A DNA stretch of 64,000 bases from Bacillus sp. 103mf (GCF_900116295.1 NZ_FPAF01000006.1:149496-213495), one strand, 5' to 3'; counted from the first letter of the stretch, positions 1 to 9,020 are shown. Numbers and translations: made by a program. The notes: generated from the letters alone by a model not told the origin.

Positions 1-1
1 T

Positions 2-1162
2 GGTTTATCACTATTAGCAATTGTTGCAGTTGCATTAGCAGGAGGTAGCTTCAAAACCCTTGCAAGCCGTGTTCATCCAAAATTCGCAACGATTTTTGCC
101 ATCATTATTTACCTTTCGATTGGACCGCTTTTCGTTATCCCGCGTACAGGATCTGTTTCATACGAAATCGGAATTGCACCGCTTTTTCAAGATCACTGGT
201 ATTCTATGTTGCTCTTTACAGGAATTTTCTTTACGATTACCTACTTCCTATCGTTAAATCCTTCCAAACTAGTGGATCACATCGGAAAAATTTTAACACC
301 TATTTTACTCATTATTATTGCGGTTATGGCAACAAAAGCAATTCTTTCACCAACAAGCTCGTTCGCTACTCCTGTTGGTGACTACAAAGAAATTCCATTT
401 TTCAAAGGTTTCTTAGAAGGCTTTTTAACATTAGATGCGATTGGAGCACTTGTATTATCTAACATTGTTGTAAATGCGATTCGTCAAAATGGAGTAAATG
501 ATAAAAAGGCAATTACAAAATATACGATTATATGCGGAAGTATTGCAGCTTTATTTTTAACAGTCATTTATTTTGCATTAGGTTATATTGGCGCATCAAA
601 CGGGCACCTTGGACAATTCGAAAACGGTGGCCAACTATTAGCGACGATTATGTACCAATTATTTGGGACAAGCGGCAACATACTATTAAGCCTAGCCATT
701 ATTTTCGCTTGTTTAACGACAGCAATTGGTGTTGTTAGTGCATTTGCAAACTACTTTTCAAACGTATTAACAAATGTCTCATACAAAAAACTTGTATTGT
801 GGGTTTGTATTTTTAGCTTTATCATTTCTAACTTAGGATTAAGCATATTAATTAAACTGACACTACCGGTATTAATCATCCTTTATCCGATTACAATTAT
901 CTTAATTTTCGTATCGTTTATTGATAAATATACGAAAAGAAAACCTAGTGTGTATATCGGCGCAATGATTGCGGCCTTTATTATAAGCTGCATTCATGCA
1001 CTTGATAACATCGGCATGATACCATCTGCCATTACATCCCTTGCAAGTGCAATTCCATTTTACAAACTAGGAATTGGCTGGATCGTTCCAGCGATTATCG
1101 GCGGTATTGTCGGTTACTTTATTCCGCAATCACAAGCTGAAGGTGAAGTTTCTGCAAAATAA
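2..1162 (+). CDS. brnQ: Branched-chain amino acid carrier BrnQ (5' end outside window)
   Basis: Na+-coupled leucine/isoleucine/valine uptake carrier of the LIVCS family in the cytoplasmic membrane. The reading frame is already open at base 2 and gives 386 visible residues, so only a short N-terminal part is missing from the usual length of about 440. The protein is almost wholly hydrophobic with about ten visible membrane spans, and it contains the family-typical segments GSFKTLASRVHPKF and IGPLFVIPRTGSVSYEIG near its start. An in-frame ATG at 206 is internal and not the true start. A strong terminator follows at 1245-1290, so the gene ends its transcript here. Family assignment is confident; the exact paralogue is not. 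Confidence 0.93.
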   Translation, partial: GLSLLAIVAVALAGGSFKTLASRVHPKFATIFAIIIYLSIGPLFVIPRTGSVSYEIGIAPLFQDHWYSMLLFTGIFFTITYFLSLNPSKLVDHIGKILTPILLIIIAVMATKAILSPTSSFATPVGDYKEIPFFKGFLEGFLTLDAIGALVLSNIVVNAIRQNGVNDKKAITKYTIICGSIAALFLTVIYFALGYIGASNGHLGQFENGGQLLATIMYQLFGTSGNILLSLAIIFACLTTAIGVVSAFANYFSNVLTNVSYKKLVLWVCIFSFIISNLGLSILIKLTLPVLIILYPITIILIFVSFIDKYTKRKPSVYIGAMIAAFIISCIHALDNIGMIPSAITSLASAIPFYKLGIGWIVPAIIGGIVGYFIPQSQAEGEVSAK

Positions 1163-1244
1163 GAAGACTAGGGGGCCCTAGTATAGCTTTAAATTAAGGG
1201 TTGCTCTAATAACACCTCGCAAATCCGAATTTTACGTTAAATTA

Positions 1245-1290
1245 AAAGAACCCACTTTGAAAAAGATTGTTCAAAATGGGTTCTTTCTTT
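1245..1290 (+). terminator. Rho-independent terminator after brnQ
   Basis: AAAGAACCCACTTTGAA pairs with TTCAAAATGGGTTCTTT (one mismatch) around an 8-nt loop, followed by a T-rich tail. Confidence 0.85.
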
Positions 1291-1458
1291 GTAAAGTATT
1301 GTTCAACTTTCATAAAAAAGTTTGATCATTTTCTACTATTGATCCTCAACAATCGCTCATAAGTTATTGTTTTTCAAGCCCCTTACTTCTCTTTTTCCGT
1401 CAATAATAATAACGGACCCTATCCCCACAATAATTACACCGGTATTCATATTCTCAAA

Positions 1459-1659
1459 CTATGATTTCTCTTTCTTGCTATAAATTCCAAAAGCAATAAC
1501 TCCAAATAAATAGCCTATTCCAGTTCCTAAACTAACTGTAAATACTAGAAAGATTGGTTTGAAAAACATGCCAAAAATTACACCGATAGCACAACCAAAA
1601 ATTATTCCCATTGGTATTAAACTATCTATTAAACCTTTAGCTTCTCCTGACTTTTTCAT
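1459..1659 (-). CDS. Small two-span membrane protein, unknown function
   Basis: A 66-residue protein with a short charged N-terminus, two glycine-rich hydrophobic segments (about residues 13-31 and 36-58) and a basic tail ending YSKKEKS. A GAAAGGAAC ribosome site lies 8 nt upstream of the ATG, which supports real translation. It stands alone between the brnQ terminator and the first repeat copy. I recognise no family. The glycine-rich spans could pack as a hairpin in the membrane, but this is inference. Confidence 0.6.
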   Translation of the reverse strand: MKKSGEAKGLIDSLIPMGIIFGCAIGVIFGMFFKPIFLVFTVSLGTGIGYLFGVIAFGIYSKKEKS

Positions 1660-1735
1660 ACCTAATGTTCCTTTCTGTGTAAATAAAGTATCAAACTTTA
1701 TTCCAAATCAACACCTAGTCTTTTTATTTTACCTT

Positions 1736-1885
1736 TAACATATAAGTCACTGCTACGCAAAACAAAACATCTCCTGCTCTCATTTCCTACATTTGTTTTA
1801 AAGCCATGTACGTGGCAAAAATAGGCCCTGACCGCTTCTACGCACGGCCAGTCTCTCTCGCCCACCTAAAAAAGGTTTTTTAGAG
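1736..1885 (+). repeat. Family A interspersed repeat, copy A1
   Basis: Shares with the other copies the order ATAAGTC, CTGCTACGCA, TGTTTTAAA, CGTGGCA, GGCCCTGACCGCTTCTACGC, ACGGCCAG, CTCTCGCC, CCTAAAAAA. It lies directly downstream of the first permease pair. It resembles the bcr repeats of the B. cereus group; the exact bcr class was not checked. Confidence 0.85.
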
Positions 1886-1896
1886 TTTTAAGTTCT

Positions 1897-2898
1897 TCAC
1901 ATCGTATGCTTAAACACAAACAATTCTTCCTTCGTTTGCGTTATAGATTGTGTCGTCTCTATTTCTTCCAGTTCTCTTCTCTCTCCTAGCTTTGCTTTCG
2001 CCACCGCATCCTGTATACATTTTACAATCACATTCCCTGAAAAAATGGTTAATCCAAAACAGGTAATCGGTACAAGCGGAATCCATGGATGCACTGATAA
2101 AGAACGAAAGTATACCCCAATTAATCCTGACCATTCATGAGTAAAAGAATCAGTCTCTCCTCCATAAAACTTTACCGTTCCCCCAAAGAATAAATCTAAT
2201 AAACCGAGGTGCAATAAGATGATAAGTGTCTGGACAAATTGCTGCATAAATACAATGACGAAAGTTGGGTACAAATGCGGAAACACGTGTTTTATAAGAA
2301 GATGTCGTTTACTTCCTCCTAAAATTTTAGCAGCATCAATAAATTCTTCTGTTAATACCTTACGTATTTCATTAGCAACGTACAAAGAAAGGGTCGGAAC
2401 TGCGAGCGCCGTTAATAAAATGATTTCAAACGAAGCTCGTTCAAAAAAAGTTGACATTTCTTCGCCATTCTCAAATTTAATCGCATGTTTTAATAAAAAA
2501 GCTGCAATCATAACCATCGGAATAATTGTGAAACTATCAAAAAAAGCTTCTAATTTTGGAAATCCTCTCTTTACGTACATACCGAGACAAACACCGAAAC
2601 AAACTCCAAATACAATACGTAACAATGCGATCAGTATCGAAACTCCAATTGTCCATTTTGCCCCTTCAATTACTAAGTTTAGTAAATCAAATCCCTTTCC
2701 ATCTGTTCCAAGTAAAAACTGAAACGAGGGTGGAAATGGGGGTACTTCTGGTATTCCATCTTTATTAAACTGAATGGACACCTTCCGAATATGCCCATCA
2801 TTAAAAATTGTATTTCCAATGCTTAACAAAAGAAATATAGTAATGAATGCACTACTAATCCAAAAGCGCTTATCACGTTTCAAATGTTGCCACATCAT
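1897..2898 (-). CDS. ABC transporter permease, DppC/OppC type
   Basis: Inner-membrane permease of the peptide/nickel ABC importer type (BPD_transp_1 fold), 333 aa. It has an N-terminal span, a segment containing LLGTDGKGFDLL as in DppC proteins, several further spans, and the EAA-type loop EFIDAAKILGGSKRHLLIK that contacts the ATPase. The ATG overlaps the stop codon of the upstream permease gene (TAATG), so the two are translationally coupled. No ATPase or binding-protein gene is adjacent, so the pair must borrow partners encoded elsewhere or act differently. It is clearly paralogous to the gene at 19863-20840. Confidence 0.85.
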   Translation of the reverse strand: MMWQHLKRDKRFWISSAFITIFLLLSIGNTIFNDGHIRKVSIQFNKDGIPEVPPFPPSFQFLLGTDGKGFDLLNLVIEGAKWTIGVSILIALLRIVFGVCFGVCLGMYVKRGFPKLEAFFDSFTIIPMVMIAAFLLKHAIKFENGEEMSTFFERASFEIILLTALAVPTLSLYVANEIRKVLTEEFIDAAKILGGSKRHLLIKHVFPHLYPTFVIVFMQQFVQTLIILLHLGLLDLFFGGTVKFYGGETDSFTHEWSGLIGVYFRSLSVHPWIPLVPITCFGLTIFSGNVIVKCIQDAVAKAKLGERRELEEIETTQSITQTKEELFVFKHTM

Positions 2899-3800
2899 TA
2901 AACCCTCTCTTTCATTGCATTTGGAACAAAATAATGAAACAGCTTAAAAATAATAAAAATAGGTACATAAAGCAGCAGCAAACTCACTGTAAACAGAGGA
3001 ATACCTGTTGCAAAATGCGTATCAGCAGCTACTCTTACAAATACAAACATGCCGTATGTATTAAACATCCATTCAATAATGTACAAATTGGATAACATAA
3101 ACCAAATGTTTGTTTTTGTAAAAAAGAGCGTACTTAATAACACATTACGTAAAACATGATGATTTAAAATATAAAGCTTATCCAGCCCTTTTGCCTTTGC
3201 AAATAGAACATAATCTTTTTCAAGTTCTGTTTCAAAACGCAATAAGACTAGTTTCACAAACATAATCGTTGTCGGTACACTTAAACAAATAATGGGTAAT
3301 CCTCGAACGGATTGCTCCCCTACCCCTGAAATACTTACAGCTAAAATACCTGTTTGTTTAAAAATCCAAATGACGAAAAGCTGTGAGCCAATAATAAGAA
3401 GAATATCTGGAATAGATTCAAGAAAGAGTAAAAATGATTTAATTTTCTTCTGAACATTAGCATTACTTCGTAAAACGATATAGACAATTAAAAAGGCAAT
3501 CAAAAGTGAAATAAAAAAAGCTGCTAAAAAAATAATCATCGTTTCTTTATAGTGGATAAATAGTTGTGGAAATAGTGGTTTTGGTGTTGGTCTTGCACTA
3601 TTACTAACTGGCATATACGTCATCGATGATAGATGCAGTAGACTATTGCATACCATCTTAATCGTTTCTATATATTTATGAAAATCTACTTTTAGGCCTT
3701 GAAACAAACCAGGTAATGCTCCTACACAAATAATTCCGATCACCGATAAGAAAAATTGCACAATGACTTCCGAACTATTTATAAACACCCTCTTTGCCAT
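2898..3800 (-). CDS. ABC transporter permease, DppB/OppB type
   Basis: Partner permease of the preceding gene, 300 aa, about six spans, with the EAA-like loop ELEKDYVLFAKAKGLDKLY. The upstream ATG at 3830 has no ribosome site. I chose the ATG at 3800 because the start then aligns residue for residue with the paralogue at 20841-21707 (MAKRVF against MKTITI, both entering the first span at the same distance). The substrate is unknown; peptides are the usual cargo of the family. It is flanked upstream by repeat copy A2. Confidence 0.83.
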   Translation of the reverse strand: MAKRVFINSSEVIVQFFLSVIGIICVGALPGLFQGLKVDFHKYIETIKMVCNSLLHLSSMTYMPVSNSARPTPKPLFPQLFIHYKETMIIFLAAFFISLLIAFLIVYIVLRSNANVQKKIKSFLLFLESIPDILLIIGSQLFVIWIFKQTGILAVSISGVGEQSVRGLPIICLSVPTTIMFVKLVLLRFETELEKDYVLFAKAKGLDKLYILNHHVLRNVLLSTLFFTKTNIWFMLSNLYIIEWMFNTYGMFVFVRVAADTHFATGIPLFTVSLLLLYVPIFIIFKLFHYFVPNAMKERV

Positions 3801-3904
3801 ATTTTTCCGACCCCAATCCTTTTTCCCCATTTTATAAAACGTTTTCTAAATTGTAAATATTTTCTGTTAATTATTAATTTATTTTGTTTCTCTATGAAGA
3901 ACCC

Positions 3905-4062
3905 TCACTATAATTCGCTGCTATGCAGAACGAAACATGCCCCGCTCTTGTTTTCTCTCTTTGTTTTAAATCTTGCACGTGGCAGAAGAAGGCCCTGACC
4001 GCTTCTATGCATGGCCGGTTGCTCTCACCCACGTAAAAAAAGAGGCCTTGGCTTTTTTTATT
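3905..4062 (+). repeat. Family A interspersed repeat, copy A2
   Basis: Contains CGCTGCTATGCAGAACGAAAC, the GGCCCTGACCGCTTCTATGC core, GGCCGG and the CACCCACGTAAAAAAAG end. Same orientation as A1, so the first permease pair sits between two direct copies. Confidence 0.85.
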
Positions 4063-4095
4063 TCACGCTTAATCCTACATCTCTTAATTTAAACC

Positions 4096-4159
4096 TTACA
4101 AAAATGTAATACTATTGTAAGATAAAACACTTTGTCAGATTTAGTCTCCCCCTTATACT
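4096..4159 (+). promoter_or_regulatory. Predicted promoter with TGTAA repeats upstream of the MacAB-like operon
   Basis: A sigma-A-like promoter is visible: TTGTCA at 4132-4137, a 16-nt spacer, TATACT at 4154-4159. Just upstream are TTACA and two TGTAA pentamers exactly 11 nt apart (4105-4109 and 4116-4120). That spacing is typical of OmpR-family regulator sites. Regulator unknown. Confidence 0.5.
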
Positions 4160-4202
4160 AAGAGTTACAGAGACAAAAACGACACGAAAAGGTGAAAATA
4201 CA

Positions 4203-5303
4203 ATGAAAAAGAAAACAAAATTATTAATTGTCGGTTTAGCAACAATCGGAATTGGTGCTGGTTCTTATTTTGCGTTAGCTGGCGGATCTGACACGGCTAT
4301 GGCGTACAGCGGTTATAAGGTAACAGAAAAGAAAATTGAAAATGCGCAAAAATTTGGCGGTGAAGTCATCCCGAACGGTATCGAAACAATTGCATTTGAT
4401 CCAACGAAAGGTAACTATGAGCTTGCCGTTAAAAAAGGAGATCAAGTAAAAAAAGGGCAGTTATTATTTAAATATAACAATCCATCTATTAAACTAGAAA
4501 AAAACGAAGCGGAAATGCAAAAGAAACTAGCCGAGAAAGAAGTTGCACTCCTACAAAAACAACTGGATGCAGCAAAACAAAAGCTACAAACAGCAAAACA
4601 ATCTGGTGCTACGAGTGAAATGTTAAAAGCTGCTGAGCAAGAAGTTCAAGGACAAGAAGCGCAGCTTGAAACAAAAAAGTTTGAAGTCGAAAAAGCGAAT
4701 CAAATGATTGAAAATAATAAAGAAAAAGAAAATGCACTATCAGTAACAAGTCCTGTAGATGGCACAATCGAAGATATTAACAAAGGTACAGACGAAAAAG
4801 CTGCTATGAGCGGTATTACGATTCGCACTGCTGGCCCATTAAAAGTAAAAGGACAATTATCTGAATATGAACTCTCTCAAATGAAAGTTGGCCAAGAGGT
4901 TTCTGTTACATCTAAAACAGTGCCAGGAAAAACATGGACAGGAAAAGTAACAGAAATTGGAACAACACCATTGAAAAATCTGGATGAAAACAAAACAGTT
5001 TCTAATTACCCTTTCATTATTACATTGGATAATAATGATGACTTGCAACCTGGCTTCCATGTTTATGTAACAGCAAAATCAGGTGAAGCAAACGGTATGG
5101 TTGTTCCAAAAAGCAGTATCGTGAAAAAAGGTGATAAAAATGTCGTATTCGTTGTAAAAGATGGAAAAGCAAAAGAACAAGCCATTGCCATTGAGTTTGA
5201 AACAGACAGCGAAGCAAAAATTTCCGGTTTAAAAACAGGTGAGCAAGTAATCTCAAAACCAGAAAAAGATTTAAAAGATGGTATGGAGGTTGTCATTAAA
5301 TGA
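4203..5303 (+). CDS. Efflux adaptor subunit, MacA/YknX-like (HlyD family)
   Basis: Membrane-fusion-type adaptor of a MacAB/YknXYZ-like exporter, 366 aa. An N-terminal membrane anchor (about residues 5-25) is followed by a lipoyl/barrel-sandwich part, a long K/Q/E-rich coiled-coil hairpin (about 95-180), the second lipoyl half beginning SVTSPVDGTIEDI, and C-terminal beta-barrel domains. AAAAGGTGAAA provides the ribosome site. The stop overlaps the ATG of the ATPase gene (ATGA), so the three genes form one operon. In Gram-positives this family exports or protects against peptides such as SdpC; the cargo here is not determined. Confidence 0.88.
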   Translation: MKKKTKLLIVGLATIGIGAGSYFALAGGSDTAMAYSGYKVTEKKIENAQKFGGEVIPNGIETIAFDPTKGNYELAVKKGDQVKKGQLLFKYNNPSIKLEKNEAEMQKKLAEKEVALLQKQLDAAKQKLQTAKQSGATSEMLKAAEQEVQGQEAQLETKKFEVEKANQMIENNKEKENALSVTSPVDGTIEDINKGTDEKAAMSGITIRTAGPLKVKGQLSEYELSQMKVGQEVSVTSKTVPGKTWTGKVTEIGTTPLKNLDENKTVSNYPFIITLDNNDDLQPGFHVYVTAKSGEANGMVVPKSSIVKKGDKNVVFVVKDGKAKEQAIAIEFETDSEAKISGLKTGEQVISKPEKDLKDGMEVVIK

Positions 5304-5974
5304 TTGAACTAAAAGGCATCACGAAGTCTTTTCAAAACGGAGAAGAAGTTGTTCAAGTTCTACATGGAATTGATGTGAAACTAAATCAAGGTGAATTTAC
5401 TTCCATTATGGGACCATCTGGTTCCGGGAAATCAACATTAATGAATATCATCGGTTGCTTAGATCGACCTACACTAGGCACATACACGTTAGCTGGGCAA
5501 AATATTTCAAACATGTCCGAAACAGAACTAGCGCACATTCGTAATAAAGAAATTGGATTTATATTCCAAAACTTTATGCTGCTCCCTCGCCTAAATGCAA
5601 TGCAAAATGTCGAACTACCCCTTATCTATGCTGGCGTAGATAAAAAAGAGCGACGTGAACGTGCGTTAGCTGCATTAACAAAAGTAGGGCTAGCTGACCG
5701 AGCAACTCACTTACCAAATGAATTATCAGGCGGACAAAAACAACGTGTCGCTGTCGCCCGTGCAATTGTGAATAACCCGAAATTCATTTTAGCTGATGAG
5801 CCGACTGGTGCACTTGATACGAAAACAAGTACACAAATTATGGATCTCTTTTACGAATTAAATAAACAAGGCTCTACCATTATTATGATCACCCATGACC
5901 GGGAAATTGGGGAAGCGGCATCACGCCAAATTGTAATTCGTGACGGAAAGATCGTCCAAGATTGGAGAGGTTAA
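5300..5974 (+). CDS. ABC transporter ATPase, MacB/YknY-like
   Basis: Cytoplasmic nucleotide-binding subunit, 224 aa, the usual length of the LolD/YknY family. Visible motifs: Walker [10 protein letters not shown] (about residues 39-47), Q-loop FIFQNFMLLP, signature LSGGQKQRVAVARA, Walker B FILADEP followed by TGALD, and the switch histidine in MITHDRE. It overlaps the adaptor gene by 4 nt and is followed 2 nt later by the permease start, so subunits are probably made in fixed ratio. Confidence 0.93.
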   Translation: MIELKGITKSFQNGEEVVQVLHGIDVKLNQGEFTSIMGPSGSGKSTLMNIIGCLDRPTLGTYTLAGQNISNMSETELAHIRNKEIGFIFQNFMLLPRLNAMQNVELPLIYAGVDKKERRERALAALTKVGLADRATHLPNELSGGQKQRVAVARAIVNNPKFILADEPTGALDTKTSTQIMDLFYELNKQGSTIIMITHDREIGEAASRQIVIRDGKIVQDWRG

Positions 5975-5976
5975 AC

Positions 5977-7161
5977 TTGAACATGAATGAAAATATACGT
6001 ATGGCCCTTTCCTCCATCTTCGCTCATAAAATGCGTTCTATTTTAACAATGCTTGGAATTATTATTGGAGTAAGTGCGATTATTACCATTATCTCTATTG
6101 GTGATGGAACAAATGCTAAATTCCGTGAACAAATCGGGAAAGAAAAGAAAGATCAGTTTACAGTAAACTATAGCACAGAAGATATTGCAGATATGGACGG
6201 TAAAATTTCAGCGAGCATGTATGACAATGTCTTAAAAATTCCTGGTGTTCAAGATGTTTATCCTGATGTTGGAAGCAAAGCGAAAGTATATGCAGGAAAA
6301 AAAGACTTAGATATTGATGTAACTGGTGCTAAAGGTGATTATTTTGATGATCCTTCTAAATTTCGACTTGAACACGGCAAATTCTTAACAAGTGCTGATT
6401 TAGATAAGCCTGGACATACAATTGTATTAAGTAAAGATGCCTTTAATAAATTATTCTCTTCCTGGGAATCAAATTTATATGTAGATATAAAAGGTACCCC
6501 TTATAAAGTAGTCGGCGTATATTCTAAGAAAGGAATGGGGGGTGGTATCACCGAATTAAAAGAAGGTATCATCTCTGCTGAAAATTGGCCTGTTTTATTT
6601 GGAAAAAATAAGTATGATGGTATCACAGTAAAAATCGCTCCTGGTCAAGATAAGCAAGCTGTACAAGATGCAGTTGTAAAATCATTAAACGATGCTAAAA
6701 AACCAGAGCAAACAGGAAAATTCAAAGTACCGGATCCACAAGAAGTGCTAAAAGAAATTGATAACTTCACAGGTATCTTAAAAAGTGTATTCGGTGGTAT
6801 TGCAGCCATTTCATTATTAGTTGGTGGTATCGGTGTTATGAACATCATGCTTGTATCCGTCACAGAGCGTACACGTGAAATCGGAGTCCGTAAAGCACTC
6901 GGTGCAACGCGCGGAAAAGTATTAATGCAATTTCTCATTGAATCTTGTATCTTAACAGCATTAGGCGGCTTGATCGGATTTGTACTCGGTATCTTCTTTG
7001 CATGGGTCGTATCAATATTTGCTGAATGGCCACTCGTTGTCTCAGTGAAATTAGGCTTAATCTCGGTCGGACTATCCATGTTAATCGGTATTGCATTCGG
7101 CTTACTTCCAGCAAACAAAGCGGCGAAGCTAGATCCGATTGAATGCTTGCGATATGAATAA
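5977..7161 (+). CDS. ABC transporter permease, MacB/YknZ-like
   Basis: Permease with one N-terminal span, a large extracytoplasmic MacB_PCD domain (about residues 45-260) and a C-terminal FtsX domain with three spans; the FtsX part contains RTREIGVRKALGATRG. I chose TTG at 5977 because GGAGAGG at 5964-5970 is 6 nt away. An ATG at 5962 overlaps that ribosome site, and the ATG at 5983 is 12 nt off. It is the last gene of the operon, closed by the terminator at 7163-7196. Confidence 0.88.
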   Translation: MNMNENIRMALSSIFAHKMRSILTMLGIIIGVSAIITIISIGDGTNAKFREQIGKEKKDQFTVNYSTEDIADMDGKISASMYDNVLKIPGVQDVYPDVGSKAKVYAGKKDLDIDVTGAKGDYFDDPSKFRLEHGKFLTSADLDKPGHTIVLSKDAFNKLFSSWESNLYVDIKGTPYKVVGVYSKKGMGGGITELKEGIISAENWPVLFGKNKYDGITVKIAPGQDKQAVQDAVVKSLNDAKKPEQTGKFKVPDPQEVLKEIDNFTGILKSVFGGIAAISLLVGGIGVMNIMLVSVTERTREIGVRKALGATRGKVLMQFLIESCILTALGGLIGFVLGIFFAWVVSIFAEWPLVVSVKLGLISVGLSMLIGIAFGLLPANKAAKLDPIECLRYE

Positions 7162-7162
7162 T

Positions 7163-7196
7163 AAAAAAGGTTGCTAAATATGGCAACCTTTTTTTC
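7163..7196 (+). terminator. Terminator of the MacAB-like operon
   Basis: AAAAAGGTTGC, loop TAAATAT, GGCAACCTTTTTTT. Confidence 0.92.
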
Positions 7197-7256
7197 TACA
7201 GATATATGAAAAACAAAACCTAACTTACTATTAAGAAAGAAAGAAAATTTTAAAAA

Positions 7257-7287
7257 TGTAAATAACTTGTAATATTCTTTTTAATAA
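7257..7287 (+). promoter_or_regulatory. TGTAA direct repeats and possible -10 upstream of the LCP gene
   Basis: TGTAA at 7257-7261 and again at 7268-7272, 11 nt apart, the same spacing as the pair upstream of the neighbouring exporter operon. A TAATAA that could serve as -10 begins 9 nt later. A shared regulator is inference. Confidence 0.35.
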
Positions 7288-7354
7288 CAAAGAATTATAA
7301 TTAATTGATGCAGGGGCTAAATTAGCTCCCATTATTGATGAAGGAGCATATAAA

Positions 7355-8521
7355 ATGGATGAAAAAACGGATTTACGTGAAAATAAGCATAAAAAAAGCT
7401 ATAAAAAGCTAAAAATTACAATGTTCATTATTGTCTTGTTTTTAATGTGCGGCGGCGGTTACGCTTGGTTTTTAGTAAATAAAGCTTCTTCCGCTGTTCA
7501 AAATGCCTCTCAAAATTTAGAACGTGGTGAAAAGTCTGAATTACGCGAACAAGCGGTTAAACCCGTTTCCAATAACGTATCTGTGTTAATTATGGGAATT
7601 GATGAAAATCAAGGGCGTGAAAAAGAGTATTCTGGTGCATTTCATCCAGACGCACTGCTACTTGCAACGTTTAATAAAGATAATAAAACAGTAAAACTAG
7701 TAAGTATTCCGCGTGATACATACACATACATTCCAGTAGAGAAGAAAAAAGATAAAATTACAAACTCATATTCACTCGGGGTTGCAAAAAACGGAAAAGA
7801 CAGTGGGCCTCAATCTACGATCGAATCAGTAGAAAAACTCTTCAACGTTCCGGTCGATTATTTTGTGAGGTTTAATTTTAAATCTTTCATAAAAGTTGTC
7901 AACGATTTAGATGGAATTGACTTAGATGTACCTGTTACATTTACAGAACAAGATAGTAACGATACAGCTGATGCGATTCATCTCAATAAGGGGTATCAAC
8001 ATCTAAATGGAGAACAAGCTCTTGCGCTAGCAAGAACGCGTAAAATTGATAGCGATGCGATGCGCGGCCAACGTCAACAACTTGTCATTGAAGCGATTGT
8101 TAAAAAACTAGCAAGTGCTGGATCCATCACAAAAGTAGGAAAAATTATTGATGATATTAATGGGGAATTTAAAACAAACTTCTCATTTGACGATATGTTA
8201 TCATTCTACAAATATGGTATAAATTCTTCAATTGGAAAACTTCAACTAGCCGGGGAAGACTGCTATATGGCGGAGGATAAAGTTTGTAAGCCTACTTCCG
8301 CTCCGAAACACACGTATTACTACATGCCTGATCAAAAAAACATAGCTGACATATCAAAGCAGCTCCGCGAACATCTTGGGCTCCCTGCTGATACAAAACC
8401 TGTAATGCAAGATAAAGATACTGATGCAGATAAAAATACCGATACAGATAAAAAACAAAACCAAGAGCATAAACAACAAGCGCCAAAGAAGACAACTACT
8501 AACGAAACCAATGACAATTAA
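7355..8521 (+). CDS. LCP (LytR-CpsA-Psr) family cell-wall ligase
   Basis: Predicted enzyme that transfers teichoic acid or other polymers from lipid carriers to peptidoglycan outside the membrane. 388 aa: basic cytoplasmic start, one span (about residues 21-42), then the LCP domain (about 75-270) with VSVLIMGIDENQ, the SIPRDTYTYIP arginine/aspartate loop and RQQLVIEAI. The tail after about residue 345 is an unusual low-complexity stretch rich in Asp, Lys, Thr and Gln, probably a flexible wall-facing extension. GAAGGAGC lies 8 nt before the ATG. A second, lipoprotein-like LCP gene lies at 36142-37029. Confidence 0.9.
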   Translation: MDEKTDLRENKHKKSYKKLKITMFIIVLFLMCGGGYAWFLVNKASSAVQNASQNLERGEKSELREQAVKPVSNNVSVLIMGIDENQGREKEYSGAFHPDALLLATFNKDNKTVKLVSIPRDTYTYIPVEKKKDKITNSYSLGVAKNGKDSGPQSTIESVEKLFNVPVDYFVRFNFKSFIKVVNDLDGIDLDVPVTFTEQDSNDTADAIHLNKGYQHLNGEQALALARTRKIDSDAMRGQRQQLVIEAIVKKLASAGSITKVGKIIDDINGEFKTNFSFDDMLSFYKYGINSSIGKLQLAGEDCYMAEDKVCKPTSAPKHTYYYMPDQKNIADISKQLREHLGLPADTKPVMQDKDTDADKNTDTDKKQNQEHKQQAPKKTTTNETNDN

Positions 8522-8524
8522 TGC

Positions 8525-8562
8525 AAAAAGATAAGTCCTATGAAAATAGGGCTTATCTTTTT
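8525..8562 (+). terminator. Terminator after the LCP gene
   Basis: AAAGATAAGTCCTA, loop, TAGGGCTTATCTTTTT. Confidence 0.9.
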
Positions 8563-8571
8563 ATAAATGCA

Positions 8572-8925
8572 TAAAGTGAAACTTCCGTCACCAATCGGGC
8601 TTTTACAGACAGTTATCCCTCACCTATCTTCTTTAGAAAAGCGGAAGCGGCTCGCTCAGAAGCGCAGACGCCCACGTCCCCTCCGCCGAGGCGCTTTTTG
8701 CCTCGGCGGAGGGGGCGAAACGACCGGAGATTCTAGCCGCTAGAGCTGGACAATGAAGAAAAGTGGAAGTGGCTCGTCCAGAATGTGAGGGGGATGGAGC
8801 TTCTGACGTAGAGGTGTATTTTACCTCGTAGGAAGAAGCGAAGTCACCGAACATTCTAGCCACTGGAACTGGACAATATTCTCTCTGAGTCTTGAGGCGG
8901 GGGTCTTACTGCCCGCAAATAGCTG
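8572..8925 (+). repeat. Family B interspersed repeat, copy B1, interrupted by nested units
   Basis: The outer parts match the other B copies: GTGAAACTTCCGTCA, AATCGGGCTTTTAC, CACCTATCTTCTTT on the left and CTCTCTGAGTCTTGAGG, GGGTCTTACTGCCCG on the right. Between them 240 bp of unrelated, GC-richer sequence is inserted (see 8638-8878). Together with the gap to 8988 this fills the space between the LCP and sugar-transporter genes. Confidence 0.75.
8638..8878. repeat. Two tandem ~120-bp GC-rich units nested in B1
   Basis: Unit 1 (about 8638-8757) and unit 2 (about 8758-8878) both start AAG(C/T)GGAAG(C/T)GGCTCG and end ATTCTAGCC(G/A)CT-GA(G/A)CTGGACAAT. Unit 1 holds a perfect 15-bp stem, CCCCTCCGCCGAGGC (8678-8692) with GCCTCGGCGGAGGGG (8700-8714) around GCTTTTT. 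The GC content is far above the surroundings. Confidence 0.75.
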
Positions 8926-8988
8926 TATAAAATGTCGCTATTTTATACATATGTTTTCTCTAGTAAAACATTTAATCGTTTGAAAATA

Positions 8989-9020
8989 AGAAGACTACCT
9001 CAGCTTTCAAGGTAGTCTCT
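8989..9020 (-). terminator. Terminator of the sugar/glycerol-phosphate importer operon
   Basis: On the minus strand AGACTACCTTGAAAGCTGAGGTAGTCT is followed by a T-rich tail. Confidence 0.85.

Noticed and set aside
206-1162. ATG at 206 as the brnQ start
   Set aside because: The frame is open and clearly BrnQ-like from base 2, so this is an internal methionine.
8633-8863. 76-codon minus-strand ORF
   Set aside because: It lies entirely in the nested 120-bp repeat units and has repeat-like composition with no ribosome site.
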